DNA from: MWBV01 sp964447315
GTDB taxonomy: Archaea; Nanobdellota; Nanobdellia; Pacearchaeales; GW2011-AR1
Assembly (NCBI GenBank): GCA_964447315.1
Contig: CAYURQ010000002.1
Coordinates: forward strand, 1-64,000
Length of the DNA stretch: 64,000 nt
Direction of reading: 5' to 3'
Made by a program: the position numbers and the translations under genes. Of this stretch, positions 33,809 to 47,600 are shown in pieces. The notes below the pieces were generated by a model. That model saw only the letters and a list, made by a program, of their open reading frames with translations. It ran no database searches and was not told where the DNA came from. Each line of letters begins with the position of its first letter. Positions within the stretch are counted from its first letter, which is position 1.

Positions 33809-35008
33809 TTAAACCTCATTTGCCTGAACTGCCCCAAAGATTATATTTCCTTGACAAGTTCCTGAAACTCCTGTTGGAAGATATATCCTCCAATAAGTTG
33901 AATTAATTGCCTTTGTTTCAGTATCATTTCTTCTATATTCTAAATTAAATTTTTTAATAACAGGACTAGAAGTTAAATTAGTATAATTTCCAACAAACTG
34001 TCCTATATTTAAATTACCTGGAGTTGATTTTGTTAAATTGAATTTTTCATTTTCAATAGAGATATTTTTTACTGGACCTAAACTACAGTTCATGGCATTT
34101 CCATCTCCTTCTTGAAACCCATAACCACTTAAAGACAAATTTATTTTTACATTGCCATAATTAGTTACATTTAATTCTAATTCCTCTGATACTTCCAAAG
34201 CATTAATTTCACCAAAACTTACAGGCGAATTTAGTCCTAAACCAAGTAAAGGGTTAATAAAGGTTAAATCACTTCCTAAAGAAGTTGAACTTAAATTATC
34301 ACTTGCATTTAAAGTACAATTCCAATCCCAAGAGTTTGCATAATACCAAATATTAAAACTACAATTAGCATAAACTTCATTTGAATTTCCATAACTATAA
34401 TTTAAATCACAACTATTATTAGTATAATGAAGATTGTTATCATTAAAATCAAATAAACTAGAGTTTGAATTATCAAAAAATATCGCATTTACATTTGTTA
34501 AAGTATTTTCTCCATCATATTCTGTTATTATTCCTTCACAAGTTATTTTTTTTGTTGTTGCAGGCAATAAATCAATTTCATTTGGAGGACTTAAAGTAAA
34601 ATCATCAACAGTTATTGTTCCGATTTTTGGAGGGCTATTTATTGTTATATTATCTACTTCAGTAAAGCCAAATTGTCCTACTGTTACATTTTTTTCTCCT
34701 GAAAGATATCCATTTCCATTGTTAAAAATTCTTAATGTTAAAACATCATTTCTTTGACAAGGTGTTTCTAATAGCTCACAATTAATCATATAAATTTCAC
34801 TTACCCCGGAATTTCCATTAACTCCCACAATATCTGTTAAATTATCATTTATTCCATTATTTGGATTCCATAAAGTTATTGTTAAATCATCTGCACTCGC
34901 CCCATCTGCCCCATCATTAACAATTCCAATTATAAAGTGAGCAGCAGAGCTAAAAGGAATTATTGTTATTATTATAGCAAAATTAATTAAAAATGTTTTC
35001 CAATTCAT
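33809..35008 (-). CDS. Secreted protein, paralogue of 60821-61795 product
   Basis: This 399-residue protein has a signal peptide (1-22) and no other membrane segment. Residues 22-125 match the amino-terminal domain of the 28704-30569 product (AHFIIGIVNDGADGASADDL...NDNLTDIVGVNGNSG). The remaining part matches the 60821-61795 product almost throughout: KKITCEGIITEYDG, NSCDLNYSYGNSNEVYANCSF, NLSLSGYGFQEGDGNAMNCS, and the ending GTCQGNIIFGAVQA. Paired Cys and many Asn-X-Ser/Thr sites fit an exported glycoprotein. The function is unknown. It starts 3 bp after the upstream gene's stop. Confidence 0.75.
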   Translation of the reverse strand: MNWKTFLINFAIIITIIPFSSAAHFIIGIVNDGADGASADDLTITLWNPNNGINDNLTDIVGVNGNSGVSEIYMINCELLETPCQRNDVLTLRIFNNGNGYLSGEKNVTVGQFGFTEVDNITINSPPKIGTITVDDFTLSPPNEIDLLPATTKKITCEGIITEYDGENTLTNVNAIFFDNSNSSLFDFNDNNLHYTNNSCDLNYSYGNSNEVYANCSFNIWYYANSWDWNCTLNASDNLSSTSLGSDLTFINPLLGLGLNSPVSFGEINALEVSEELELNVTNYGNVKINLSLSGYGFQEGDGNAMNCSLGPVKNISIENEKFNLTKSTPGNLNIGQFVGNYTNLTSSPVIKKFNLEYRRNDTETKAINSTYWRIYLPTGVSGTCQGNIIFGAVQANEV

Positions 35009-35011
35009 TTT

Positions 35012-35344
35012 TTATCTTAGGATAACCTCCATTTTTTTGCTACAAGTAAAATTATATTCTTTTCCAGGATAAATTATGAAATTTTCACCAACTCCTCCAA
35101 ATATATTTGCATATCCTTTTTCTTGTTTATATTCAAAGTAAGTTATTGTTAGCAAATCTGGATAAGATTTAACTAAATCTTTAACATAAAAAGGAGAAAC
35201 TTCTTCTGGAATTAAAACCAGATTTTCTCCTTCTGAAAGTTGAATTTCTGAAACATTCTCTTCTGGAATAAATTCAGCTATGGCTATTGCAGTGGTAAAT
35301 AAAAATGCTAAAATTACAATTAGTATTAAAAGATTGTTTTTCAT
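35012..35344 (-). CDS. Small secreted protein
   Basis: This 110-residue protein has a signal peptide (about 1-23). The mature part EGENLVLIPEEVSPFYVKDLVKSYPDLLTITYFEY...GENFIIYPGKEYNFTC resembles a module found at the ends of archaeal surface proteins; the last part of the 4548-residue protein has a similar layout around NWIGFYLENNLTNANESL. It is the second gene of the AbrB-headed operon. Its ATG overlaps the regulator's stop (ATGA), and GAGGAGGA at 35351-35358 is a good ribosome binding site. Confidence 0.7.
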   Translation of the reverse strand: MKNNLLILIVILAFLFTTAIAIAEFIPEENVSEIQLSEGENLVLIPEEVSPFYVKDLVKSYPDLLTITYFEYKQEKGYANIFGGVGENFIIYPGKEYNFTCSKKMEVILR

Positions 35345-35502
35345 TGTTTGTCCTCCTCAATTATTATTTTCTTTTTAATTGGATCGAATTTAAGAACTAT
35401 TTTTTGTCCTTCTTTTAAATCCAAAGTATCAACTATTGCTTTTGGGATTTTTATTCTGTGTCCTTTTTGGATTTTGTTGTCTTTGAAGGTTATTTCAACC
35501 AT
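35341..35502 (-). CDS. AbrB/SpoVT-type regulator
   Basis: This 53-residue swapped-hairpin DNA-binding protein has VEITFKDNKIQKGHRIKIPKAIVDTLDLKEGQKIVLKFDP, the complete AbrB-like fold including the RIKIPKAIVDTL core. It heads the surface operon running to 28704, and its TGA overlaps the next gene's ATG. Such proteins often repress their own operon, and the DNA just upstream holds repeated and palindromic sequence that could be its operator. No toxin partner lies beside it, so I read it as a regulator and not as an antitoxin. Confidence 0.85.
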   Translation of the reverse strand: MVEITFKDNKIQKGHRIKIPKAIVDTLDLKEGQKIVLKFDPIKKKIIIEEDKQ

Positions 35503-35505
35503 AAG

Positions 35506-35574
35506 TACTTTTTAAAGTATCTAGAAAGTATCTAGATAACCTCTTTTTATACTAAACATATACTTTATAAAGTA
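35506..35574. promoter_or_regulatory. Likely operator region between divergent surface operons
   Basis: AAAGTATCTAGA occurs at 35514-35525, AAAGTATCTAGAT follows at 35525-35537, and a perfect 14-bp palindrome TACTTTATAAAGTA lies at 35561-35574. All share AAAGTA. The block is between the AbrB-type gene (35502, minus) and the giant gene (35663, plus), so it could control both. Confidence 0.6.
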
Positions 35575-35630
35575 TTTAAACTTTATGTTTTCAAGAGAAA
35601 TAAACTAAATTTAAAATCAAATCACAACAA

Positions 35631-35639
35631 TTTATAAAA
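35631..35639 (+). promoter_or_regulatory. TATA box of the giant gene
   Basis: TTTATAAAA lies 24-32 bp before the ATG at 35663. Confidence 0.6.
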
Positions 35640-35662
35640 ACCAAATTAAATACAAAGTTTAA

Positions 35663-38600
35663 ATGAGAAAAAGAGTGGTAAAGAAGAGGCCATCAGCAGT
35701 AATTATTATAATATTCTTAATTTTAATTTTATTTTCAATTTTTCTTTTAATTGTTCTTCCAAAACCAGCAATTACAACAAAAGCAGTTAGTTCAGTTGAA
35801 AAACAAAGCAAAGTAATTCCTTCTCATTCTTCATTTAAATTAAAAAATTTAATTTTTCCAACTTCTGCATATGAGTTAAATTCAGAAAAAGTTTTTATTG
35901 AAGATGTTTATGAATATATTCGTTATAAAGATAACTTTTGGAAAGCTATTTCACAAGACAATTATATTCGAGTTACTTTTGAAAAAAACCTTACAAATAA
36001 AAATGATATAAGAATTTATGCAAAATCAAACCAATCAAATAAAAATGCAAGTGTTGAGATTTATGAAAAAAATTCAAACTTTAAACTTGCTGATTTTGGA
36101 ATAATTTCAAATGAAAAAGAGTATAAAGCTTTGTTGAATAATCTTATTGGAATTCAAGATACTTTTGATTTAAAAGTTATTGGAGGAAACATCTGGTTTG
36201 ATTATATTATTGACCCTGTTGATTATATTTGTATTGATTGTGGTTTTTTTACAGGAACAGAAGATACTGTGGGAACTGATTTTAATGCTGATAGTACTTA
36301 TTCTGCATTAGAGTGGTCTAATCAAAATTATGATTCTGGTGCTTTTTCTTACAGTGCTTTAAATCCAACTAGAATTCAAGTTCAAAAATCAGGAAATTAT
36401 TTTTTAGCTCTTTCTCTTCCAATTGAAGATGCTTCTGGAACAGGTTCAAATAATAATAGATTAGCAATTGAAGCAGCAATTTATGTTGATGGAGTAAGAA
36501 AACAAATAGGAACAAGTAGAAATTCTTATATGAGAGGAACAGATAATACTTATGATCATTTTCAAACAGGAGATAGTTTTGTTGTTTTAGTTCCAGATGT
36601 TAGTGCAGGAAGTTATATTGAAATTTATGTTAGAGGAATTGCAGACACTAGTGAAGCTGTAAAAGCTAATGATGCTTTTGCGCTTTTTCTTAATTACATT
36701 GAAGATTCTGAAGAAATATTTTTTGCAACAGGAACAACAATCAATGCTCCTTCTTTAAAAACAAATTTAAATCAAGGAAACCAGGCAGCTTGGAATTATG
36801 ATATGGAGTGGAAAGAGGCAATAGAAGACAATCCTTTCACTCATGATGATTCCTTGGAATCAAACAAAATAACTCTTTCTGATATAGGATATTATTATGT
36901 TACTGTAAATATCCCTCAGGGAAGTTCTACAGCAAGGACAAATGTTGGAGGAAGAATTGAATTAGATGGAGCAGTAATAAATGGAGGAACATTTATGCAA
37001 GGGTATATTCGTAATGCTGAGGGTCATTCAGATAGTAGTATTCACTGGGCAGGACTTGTTGAAACAACAAGTAACAATCAAAATCTTACAGTAGGAATTT
37101 CAAGAATGGCACAATCTGGAACTGTTACTACAGATAATTTAAACGCTACAATTTATGTTAGAAAAATCGCAAATGGTAATTCAGGATTGTATCATTCAAC
37201 TGCAACACAAGTAACAGGAACAAATCCAGGAGATTGGAATCCAGATAATACAAGATATGCAATTTGGGAAAGTGACAATGAAAAAGATACTAGTTATTAT
37301 TCCCATGTAAATGGAGATTCAAATATTACAATAAACAGAGAGGGATATTATTTATTGAGTTTTAACAGCCCTCAATTAAATTCTTCTACTCTTAGAAATC
37401 ATCCTCAATTTGATATTTATGTAAATGGGGAAACAATTCCTGGAGGAAGAACAGGTTCAACATATATAAGAAATGGAAATGGGCACGATGAGTCAACAAC
37501 AATGATAACATATCTTCTTAATTTATCAGAACAAGATAATGTTTCTGTAGGTGTTGTTAGGGGGGATGCAACTCTTGATGGCACAGTAAATATTCTTGAT
37601 GAAGCAGTTATTCTTTTAGAATACAAACAATCTGCTAATCTTGTTTGGAACACTAGCTGGGTGAATTTTGGAGCACTAGTTCAATCAAATGGAAATAAAA
37701 CCCAAGTAGCAAGCATTTCCTCAATATCATATAATAAAGAAGTTAATTTAACTTGTACTGGAAATTGCAGCCAAATATCAACAAATTGGACAAACGGGAC
37801 AGATTTAAATGATGGTGAAGTTGCAATTGTGGAATTCACTTGTTTAAATAATAGTTTAGGAGATTTTTCAGCTTCATATAATGTTTCTTCTTTAAATGAT
37901 ACTTCTCCAGACACAATTGTTGTTGATTGCACTATGTTATCTTCTTCTAGTGTTTTGTGGAACCAATCTTTTCTTGATTTAGGAAGTGTTTATGATGCAA
38001 TGCAAACTAATTTAAATGCAAGTGTGAATTCTGCAGGTTCTAATGATGAAATAAATATAACAGAGATAGGAGGAACAGGAACTTCTTTTATTTCTGCAAC
38101 TCCTTTAGATATTGGTTCTATGGTTGGAGGAGAAATTCAAGATGTATTGTTTAATTGTTCTCCTCCTTATGGGCAAACTCCAGGAGATTATTATGCTTTA
38201 TACAATGTTAATTCTTCTGCAGACCCTATTGGAGATAATATAACTATTAATTGCAGTGTTGTTTCTTCTTTTGTTGAATTCAATCAAAGTTTTTTATCTG
38301 TTTCTCCTTCTTATTCAGGAACGAGTAAAAATTCAGTGATTCAAATTATTTCAACAGGATATAATGAAGAAATAACTCTTAAAGAATTTTCTGGAAATGG
38401 AAGCTCTTTTACTTCTTCTAATTCTACAAATTTTGGAATTCTTCAAAACCAAGAAACACAGGAAATTTTATTTACATGTTCTCCTCTTGAAAACCAAAAC
38501 TCTGGAAGTTACTCAACAATTTATAATATAAATTCAACTTATAATATAGGAAACAATGTTACTGTTAATTGCGATGTATTAAATCCTTTAATTTACATTA

Positions 38601-41600
38601 ATCAATCAGATATTAATATTTCTGGAAGATTGAACTTAAATGAAAATTCAACTCAAGTTATATTGGTTTCTATGGGAGTAAATAATAATACTTTTGTAAA
38701 TTGTGTTTCAGGAGATTGTTCTAAAATTTCAAATAATTGGACAGAATCAACAAATTTAGGACATACTCAAAATTCTACTTTGAATTTTACTTGTGATGAT
38801 TCTTCAGTAGGAGAATTTTCCGCAATATTCAATGTAAATTCAACTCAAAATTCCACTGGTTCAAATATTTCAGTTGATTGTGAGATATTACAGACCCATG
38901 GAAACATGACAATTAATTTAATTTATCCTTTTCTTTCTCAGGAAAATTATTTTGATTCTTATAGTACTTTTTTTGTTAATGCAACCATTGAATGTAATGG
39001 AACTCAAGGAGCATCTTGTGGAGAAGTTTTTGGTTTTCCAAGATATAATTCTACAGAGATTTATGGGCAAGGCTCTTTAGGAGAAGAAACAATAAGTAAT
39101 CCAGATACAATAATAAATAATTATACTTTTATTAATATAAGTTCAAAACCCGGAGTAAATTCAATTAGTGTTAATGATTCTTCAGAATTTACTGTAGGAG
39201 AGGAGGTTTTAATAATTCAAACTCAGAGCGGAGGAACAACTTGTGTTGCAGGAGTTTTTGAATTTAAGAATATATCTTCAATAAATGGAAATAATATTAC
39301 TTTTGATTCTCCTTTAGAAAATGCCTATTGTTATAATAGCCCTAACACTGTTTCAATTACTTGTTCAGATACTTCAGGGTTTGAGTCTTCTATTGCTCAA
39401 GTAGTTAAAGTTCCTCATTATACTAATTTGACTATTAATTCTGGAGCTTCTATAACTGCTCCTTCCTGGAATGGTTATTATGGGGGAATAGTTGCTTTTA
39501 GAGCTTCAGAAAATGTTGTAGTAAATGGTGTTATAAATGTTACAGGAAAAGGATATCGTGGAGGAGATGATGGTTATGCAGATGATGCAGAAGGAGGACA
39601 AGGAGAAGGTATTTATGGTAGAGGATATAATCCTCCTTTTACAGGTTCTGGAAATTGGAGCATTCATGATGGTTATTGTGTTCAAGAGCCAAACAATGCA
39701 GGAGGAGCAGGTTCTTGGTGTAGAGATGATAATGGGGGAGACCCAGGTGCAGGAGGAGGACATGGGACAGTAGGAGAAAGTGTATCTCAGCAACAAGGAG
39801 ACCCAGATGGAACTTCAGAAGGAGGGGAAGTTATTGGTTCTCCTAATTTAAGTAAGATGTTTTTTGGAGGAGGAGGAGGAGCAGGAAGTGATAATGATAA
39901 TTTTGAACCAGAAGGAGATGGAGGTGCAGGAGGAGGAATTGTTTATGTTGTTTCAAGGAATTTTCAAGGCAATATTGTTTCAAATGGACAAGCAGGTTTC
40001 ACAAGTACAGCATCAGGATATTCAGCAATAGGAGGAGGGGGAGCAGGAGGAACAATATGGATTCGTGCAGAAAATATGACTCTTGATTTAATAAATGCTT
40101 CAGGAGGAAGAGGGGCAGAAGATGCAGATGAACCTGGGGGAATTGGAGGGCAAGGAAGAGTTAGACTTGATTTTTTAAATTCAACAGGAACTTCAACACC
40201 AGAACCAGGGTATAATGGCTCTTTATTTGATATGTTAGTTATAAAACCTACTTTGGGAACTTATCCTTTTTTTGCAGAATCTTCTCCAGGTTCTTGTGGA
40301 ATTTTATATAATGGAGATTCATGTAATTTAGGGGTTTTAGTTAATTCAACAGAAGAAATTGATTCTTTTTGGAAAATAGATATGTTGGTAACTTCTAGTG
40401 GATTAGTCGAGCCTCAATTTACTTCTTCTTCAAATATCACTATAAATGATTTACCTCCAAACGCATTTCTAGTTAAACCCTTAAATGATACCTCTTCTTC
40501 AAATATAACTCAAAATATGACTGTTAATGCATCAGATGCAGTGGGTTTAGAAAATTTAACTTTTTTTATTTTCAATGAATCTGGTTCAGAGATTAATAAA
40601 ACAACTTGGGATATTTCAGGAAAGAGTATTTTAACAGGGATTTTATACACTTTTTCTTATGATGGAATTTTTAATTGGTTTTATAGAGTTTTTGATATTG
40701 TAGGAAATTTTTATCAAACACAGAATAACACATTTATCTTAGACACTCCCTCTCCGAATATAACTTTCACCTCCCTAACAAAACCAAATAACACTTTTAT
40801 TTCAGAAGATTCAATAACATTAGGAGTTTCAGTTAATCAAACTTTTCAAACAAATATCACGTTTTATCTTTATAATTCAACAAATCTTGTAAAAGAAAAT
40901 ACTTTTGATGATGGAACAAGATCTCTTTCTTGGACTCTTTTACCCGACGAAATTTATTATTATAATGCAACTGTTTTTGATTCTTTTGGAAATATAAATT
41001 CAACTAATACAAGACGGATAACCCTTGATAATCTTCAACCCATTATTGATTATGAACCTGAAACTATTCCAGATTATTCAAACAAGTCTCAAAATTTCAT
41101 TTATGTTAATGTAAGTGTAACAGAATTAAATCAAGCAAACATCACTTATGAACTTTTTAATGAAACTCATTTGATAAATTCAACAATTTATGATTATCCT
41201 CAAAGTCAAGTAAATTTTACAGATCTTTCTGATGGAAAATATTATTTTAATGTAACAGTTTTTGATAAATCTTACCAATATTCTTCTACTGATACAAGAG
41301 AAATTCTTTTAGATAATGAATTTCCTTTAATTGATTTTATTAGCCCTACTCTTGAAAATACAACAAAAGTTTCAAGAAATTACCTTTTCATTAATATTTC
41401 TGTTATTGAGGATAATGAAAGAAACATCACCTTTGAGTTATATAATGGTTCAGGACTTTGGAACAGAACAGAAACAAATGATAATCAGCGTGAAATAAAC
41501 TTTACAAATTTAGCAGATGGATGGTATGAGTTTAATGTAAGTATTTGCGATTTGGCTTGTAATTACAATGTAACTGAAACAAGAAGAATTTATTTAGATA

Positions 41601-44600
41601 CAATAAATCCAAATGCAACTTTAATCTCTCCAATAAATAATACTTATTCAAATGAAACTCAGCAAAACCTAACTGTTTTAGCAAATGATACAAATGAACT
41701 TTCAAACATTACCCTTTTTGTATTCAATGAATCAAATGATTTAATAAATCAAACAACATGGGATGTTTCAGGAAAATCAATTCTTACTGGAATAATTTAT
41801 ACTTTTGCATACGAAGGATTTTTTAATTGGTTTTATAGAATTTTTGATGTAACTTATAATAGTTATGAAACAGAAAATAATACAATAGTAATTGATACAA
41901 CAATTCCTTTAATTGATTTTATTAGCCCTACTCTTGAAAATACAACAAAAGTTTCAAGAAATTACCTTTTCATTAATATTTCTGTTATTGAGGATAATGA
42001 AAGAAACATCACCTTTGAGTTATATAATGGTTCAGGACTTTGGAACAGAACAGAAACAAATGATAATCAGCGTGAAATAAACTTTACAAATTTAGCAGAT
42101 GGATGGTATGAGTTTAATGTAAGTATTTGCGATTTGGCTTGTAATTACAATGTAACTGAAACAAGAAGAATTTATTTAGATACAATAAATCCAAATGCAA
42201 CTTTAATCTCTCCAATAAATAATACTTATTCAAATGAAACTCAGCAAAACCTAACTGTTTTAGCAAATGATACAAATGAACTTTCAAACATTACCCTTTT
42301 TGTATTCAATGAATCAAATGATTTAATAAATCAAACAACATGGGATGTTTCAGGAAAATCAATTCTTACTGGAATAATTTATACTTTTGCATACGAAGGA
42401 TTTTTTAATTGGTTTTATAGAATTTTTGATGTAACTTATAATAGTTATGAAACAGAAAATAATACAATAGTAATTGATACAACAATTCCTTTAATTGATT
42501 TTTCATCAGGGGTAGAAGATAATTATGGAAATTTTTCAAGAGATTGGATTTATGTAAATGTTTCAGCAACAGAAAATAATTTTGCAAATATAACTTTTGA
42601 ATTACATTTTTCAGGAGGATTAATTAATAAAACAATCTTTACAGATAATAGAAGGGAAATAAATTTTACTGGATTGCCTGATAGAAAATATTTTTATAAT
42701 GTAACTATAATTGATTTAGCTTATAATTTAAACTATACAGAAACAAGAGAAATACAAATCGACGATACCCCTCCGATAGTGAATATTGTGGAACCCCAAC
42801 CAAAAGCCTATGCATATAATGAGAGCATTCCTTTAAAACACACAATTGTAGATAATTTAATTGGTTATGATATGTGTTGGTGGAATCTTGATAACACTGG
42901 TAATGAAACAATAAATTGTGGAACAAATACAACATTTGATACAAGTGATGGGCAGCACAATATTTACTTTTTTGCAAATGATACTTTAGGAAATTTAAGA
43001 GCAGAAAAAGTATCGTTTGGAGTTTCAACTCAGGGACCTGCAATGGTTTTAGTTTCTCCTTTAAATAACACTTTTTTTAATACTCCAGGAAATTTTCAAT
43101 TAAATTATACTGCAGAAGGTCCAGAAGGTATGACTAATTGTACTCTTTATGGGGATTGGGGAGTTAGTGGATGGCATTTAAATGAAACAACAAAAGGAAG
43201 TGATTGGTGGAATGAAACTTTCCTTTACAGAAAAAAACTTAACGTAACTGCAGTTAGCTCAGTAACAACAAATTATACAGTAGGTGTTGTTGTTGATACT
43301 GTTGGACCAGAATTTCAAGACGATGGAGATGATATAAGAGTTACTTATTGGAACGGAACAGAAAATCTTGAAATAGATAGGCTTTTATTAAGGGTTAATA
43401 ATACAGAAACAATTGTTCAGTTTAGATTACAAAGTAATTTACCTTCAAATTCTTCTGATGAAAATTATTCTATTTATTATGGTAATCCAACAGCTTCAAA
43501 TCCTCCTGATAATGGTTCTGTTGTTTGGTATTTTTACGAAGATTTTTCTCAAGGCAATTTAAATCGTTGGGGGTATAGTTCAGGTTTAAATGTTATTAAT
43601 ACTAGTTTTGAAAATCCTTGGACAGGATTAAATTATACTTTAGAAATGGGAAGATGCGGTAATTCTTTTATTAAAGTTCTTCCTGCTTATTTTCCTGCTC
43701 AGAGAGATTTGCAGATTAGGGCATTGTGGATAGATAATCCTTATTTGGCTTGTGGTTCAAATCCAGAATCAGGAAGTCCAGATGCAGATGGTATTTTAGG
43801 TTTAAGAGGTAGTGCTTCTGGAACATATGATGGTATTTTGGTTGAGAGAGATACAGATGGGCCAGAAGGTTTCCAGTATGATCAAGGAGCTAGTGGATCA
43901 GCAGATACAGGAATATATACTGATCAAGATTCTCCATTTGAAGTTTGGCAGTGGACTGAAAGTAAAGCATATGGAACTTCCTATACTGGACATAAAGCAA
44001 AATATTGGAATTATACTCAAGTAGAACCAGATTATTATCAACTACAAGCAACAGCAGTTTCTGCAACATCTCCAGGATTGCCTTATCTCCGTGTAGCTTC
44101 TGGAACTGCAATTGTTGCAGCTGTTTTTGCATCAGTTCTTGTAGAAGTAGAACCAAATGTTACAATTCAAACAGAATATTGGGAAGGTTCATTTGATGTT
44201 TCAATAGAAGATGATGGTATTTATAATTGGAATGTTGAGTGTTTTGATAACAATCATGTTGGTTCATTTGCTATTTTTAATAATACTTTTTCTATTGATA
44301 CTCAAAATCCAAATATTTCTTATACTCAAAATACTCTTCTAAATAATACTAATTTTTCAAGAAATTATATTTTTGTAGAAGTTTCAGCTAATGAAACAAA
44401 CGAACAAAATATAACTTTTGCATTATATAACCAAACAGGGCCTGTAAATATTTCAACATATACTGATTTTAGAAGAACAATTAATTGGTCTAGTTTACCA
44501 CAAGGAAATTATAGATTTAATGTAACTATTTTTGATAAAGCAAATAATTCAAATTTCACTGAAACAAGAAGAATAACAATAGATACAACTCTTCCAAGCG

Positions 44601-47600
44601 GAACTTTATTTTCTCCAGAAGATGGAGCAGCATTAGGCAATACAACCCAAAATTTCACTATAATTGCAAATGATACAAATTCTCTTTCAAATATAACATT
44701 ATTTATTTATAATGAAGTAGGAAATTTAATAAATCAAACAACAAGAGTTGTTGCTGGAACAGGAGCAATAATAGGAGTTACATATACTTTCTTAACAGAC
44801 GGTGTTTTCAATTGGTTTGCAAGAATATTTGATGTTGCTTCAAATGAATATGAAACTTCAAATAACACTTTAACTATTGATACTCAAAACCCATATATTT
44901 CTTATCAACCAGAAACATTAGTAAATAACTCAAATGCTTCTCAAAATTTTATTTACATTAATGTAAGTGTGATAGAACAAAATGAAGCAAATATAACTTT
45001 TAGATTGTATAATTCAACTGGACTATATTATTCAAATTTTTATACAAATCCTCAAAGAATAATTAATTACACTAATTTGAAAAATGGAATTTATTATTAT
45101 AATGTAACTGTTTTTGATGATTCAGGAAGATTTAATTCAACACCAACAAGAAAATTAACTTTAGATACAGTTAAACCAAATTTAACTTTAATTTCTCCAG
45201 ATAATGATACTTATACAAATCAGGCCTTACAAAATCTAAGTTTAAATATTACTGATGAAAATACTTTATCAGATTTAACATTGTATATATTTAATGAAAC
45301 TCATTCAGAAATAAACCAAACAACTTGGCCTGTTTTAGGAGGAAATTCAATCTTAACTGGAATTAATTTTACTTTTCCCTATCAAGGAATATTTTATTGG
45401 GGATATTCTTCAAGTGATGTTTCTGGAAATACAAATTTTTCAAGAAACAATACCTTTATTTTAGATCAAACAAATCCTTTAATTGAATACAGTCAAAACA
45501 CTTTTCCTGATTATGCAAATAGATCTGATAAATGGATTTTTATTAACGTAACTGTAATAGAAACAAACGAACAAAATATTACTTTTTATTTATATAAACA
45601 AGGAATTTTGTTGATAAATAGTACTTACACAAATAAACAAAGAGCAAGAAACTTTACTGGTTTAAGTGATGGAAATTATTCTTATAATGTAACTGTTTTT
45701 GATAAATCTTTTCAATACAATTCAACTACAACTAGAAATATTGTCTTAGACACCCAATTTCCAAATGTAACTCAATTAAATCCAGAGCAGGATTATTTTA
45801 CAAATCAATTTCAACAAAACTTTACTTATAATTCCAGTGATAAACAAGGATTAAATACCTCTACTTTATTTATTTTCAATGAATCAGGTTCTTTGGTTTA
45901 TAATATAACTCAAAATTTATTTGCAACAAAATCAATTATTTCTGGAAATATTTATAATTTTGTAACAGATGGTATTTTTAACTGGTTTTATAGAATATTT
46001 GATATTTCTGGAAATAAAGCAGATACAAACAATAGAACAATAACTTTAGATTTATCTTTACCTCAAATAACTTTTGTTCCTTTAACAAAAGAAAATGATT
46101 CTTCATTTGTTGAAAATTTTATTTATATTAATGTTACAGTGGAAGAAGAAAATGAAGAAAATATTACTTTTTATCTTTATAATTCAACTCATCCTGTTTA
46201 TGAAAACTTTTTTATCAATCAAAGAAGAAATTTAAATTGGACTCTTTTACCAGACGATATTTATTATTATAATGTTAGTGCCTATGATTCAGCAGGAAAT
46301 TTAAATACTTCTGAAACAAGGTGGATAATTTTAGATAATCTTCCTCCCCAAGTAGATTATACTCAATTAACTTTTCCAAATCATATAAATGTTTCTAGAG
46401 ATTTTATTTTTGTTAATGTTTCTGTTAATGAAACAAACGAACAAAATATAACTTATCGTTTACATGATTTTGTTTTTGAATTAAATGTTTCAACATATAC
46501 AAATAAAATAAGAGAAATAAATTGGACGGATTTAGATGATAAATCTTATTATTATAATGTAACTGTTTTTGATAGAGCAGGACAGAAAACAGTTACTGAA
46601 ACAAGAGAATTAACAATAGACACAATTTATCCTTTAATTGAATTTGGTCTTTCAACCCCTCAAAATTATAAAAATATTTCTCAAAGTTATCTTTATTTTG
46701 ATGTAATTGCTTCAGATGATAATGAAGCAAATATCACATTTAAATTATATAATGAAGATGGTCCTGTAAATGTTTCAACATATGAATACTCAAAGAGAAC
46801 TATTAATTATACTGGAATTCCTTACGGAAATGTAACTTATTATTATAATGTTACAATAAATGATTTTGCAAGCAACGAAAATTATACTCAAACAAGAGAA
46901 ATTTTCTTATTTGATAGTATTAAACCTTATGTTGAAATAATAAATCCAGAAGAAAGAAATTATACTAGTAATGAATCTTTGCCTTTGGATTTTATTGCAA
47001 GTGACCCTAACTTAGATTCTTGTAGGTATAGTATTGATGGAGCAGCAAATATAACAATAAATAATTGTCAAAACACTTCTTTTAGTGTTTCAGATGAATC
47101 TTGGCACACTATTTATTTATTTGTAAATGATACCTCTGGAAATAAAAATAACACTAAAGTAACTTTTTATGTTAATTCAACTGACATCCAAACTCCAGAT
47201 TATAAAGTCCAGAGAGATTCAACATTTGTAGAGGGTTCTGAAACAGTTTTTATTGAAGAGTCAGATCCAAAAAAATCATTCTTTTTATTAAATTCAAGAA
47301 CAACATCTAGTGCTCCAAGTGCAATACAAGTAATACCAAGTTTTGTAGATTCAGAAGAAATACGTTTTGAAAATTACGGAGGCTCAACAACAGTGGATTG
47401 GGAATTAATTTCAGGACCAGACATTTATGTTCAAAGAGGAGAATATTCTTATTCAGATACAGAAGTTAATGTCAATATTTCAATTTCTGAAATTAATTTA
47501 AGTAGTAGTTTTATATTAATTTATAATAGATTAAATGATGGAACTCCTGCTAATAATTCAAGGGGTAAGTGGACTGGAAAATTTATTAATTCAACATTCA

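Noticed and set aside
35341..35502. AbrB-type gene as antitoxin of a toxin-antitoxin pair
   Set aside because: The adjacent coupled gene codes for a protein with a signal peptide and no toxin features.
37560..37626. Dockerin-like calcium loop (GDATLDGTVNILDEAVILLEY) in the giant protein
   Set aside because: The segment falls at the last strands of the third TNF/C1q-like unit, where the earlier units have related sequence. There is only one loop and no cohesin in the window.
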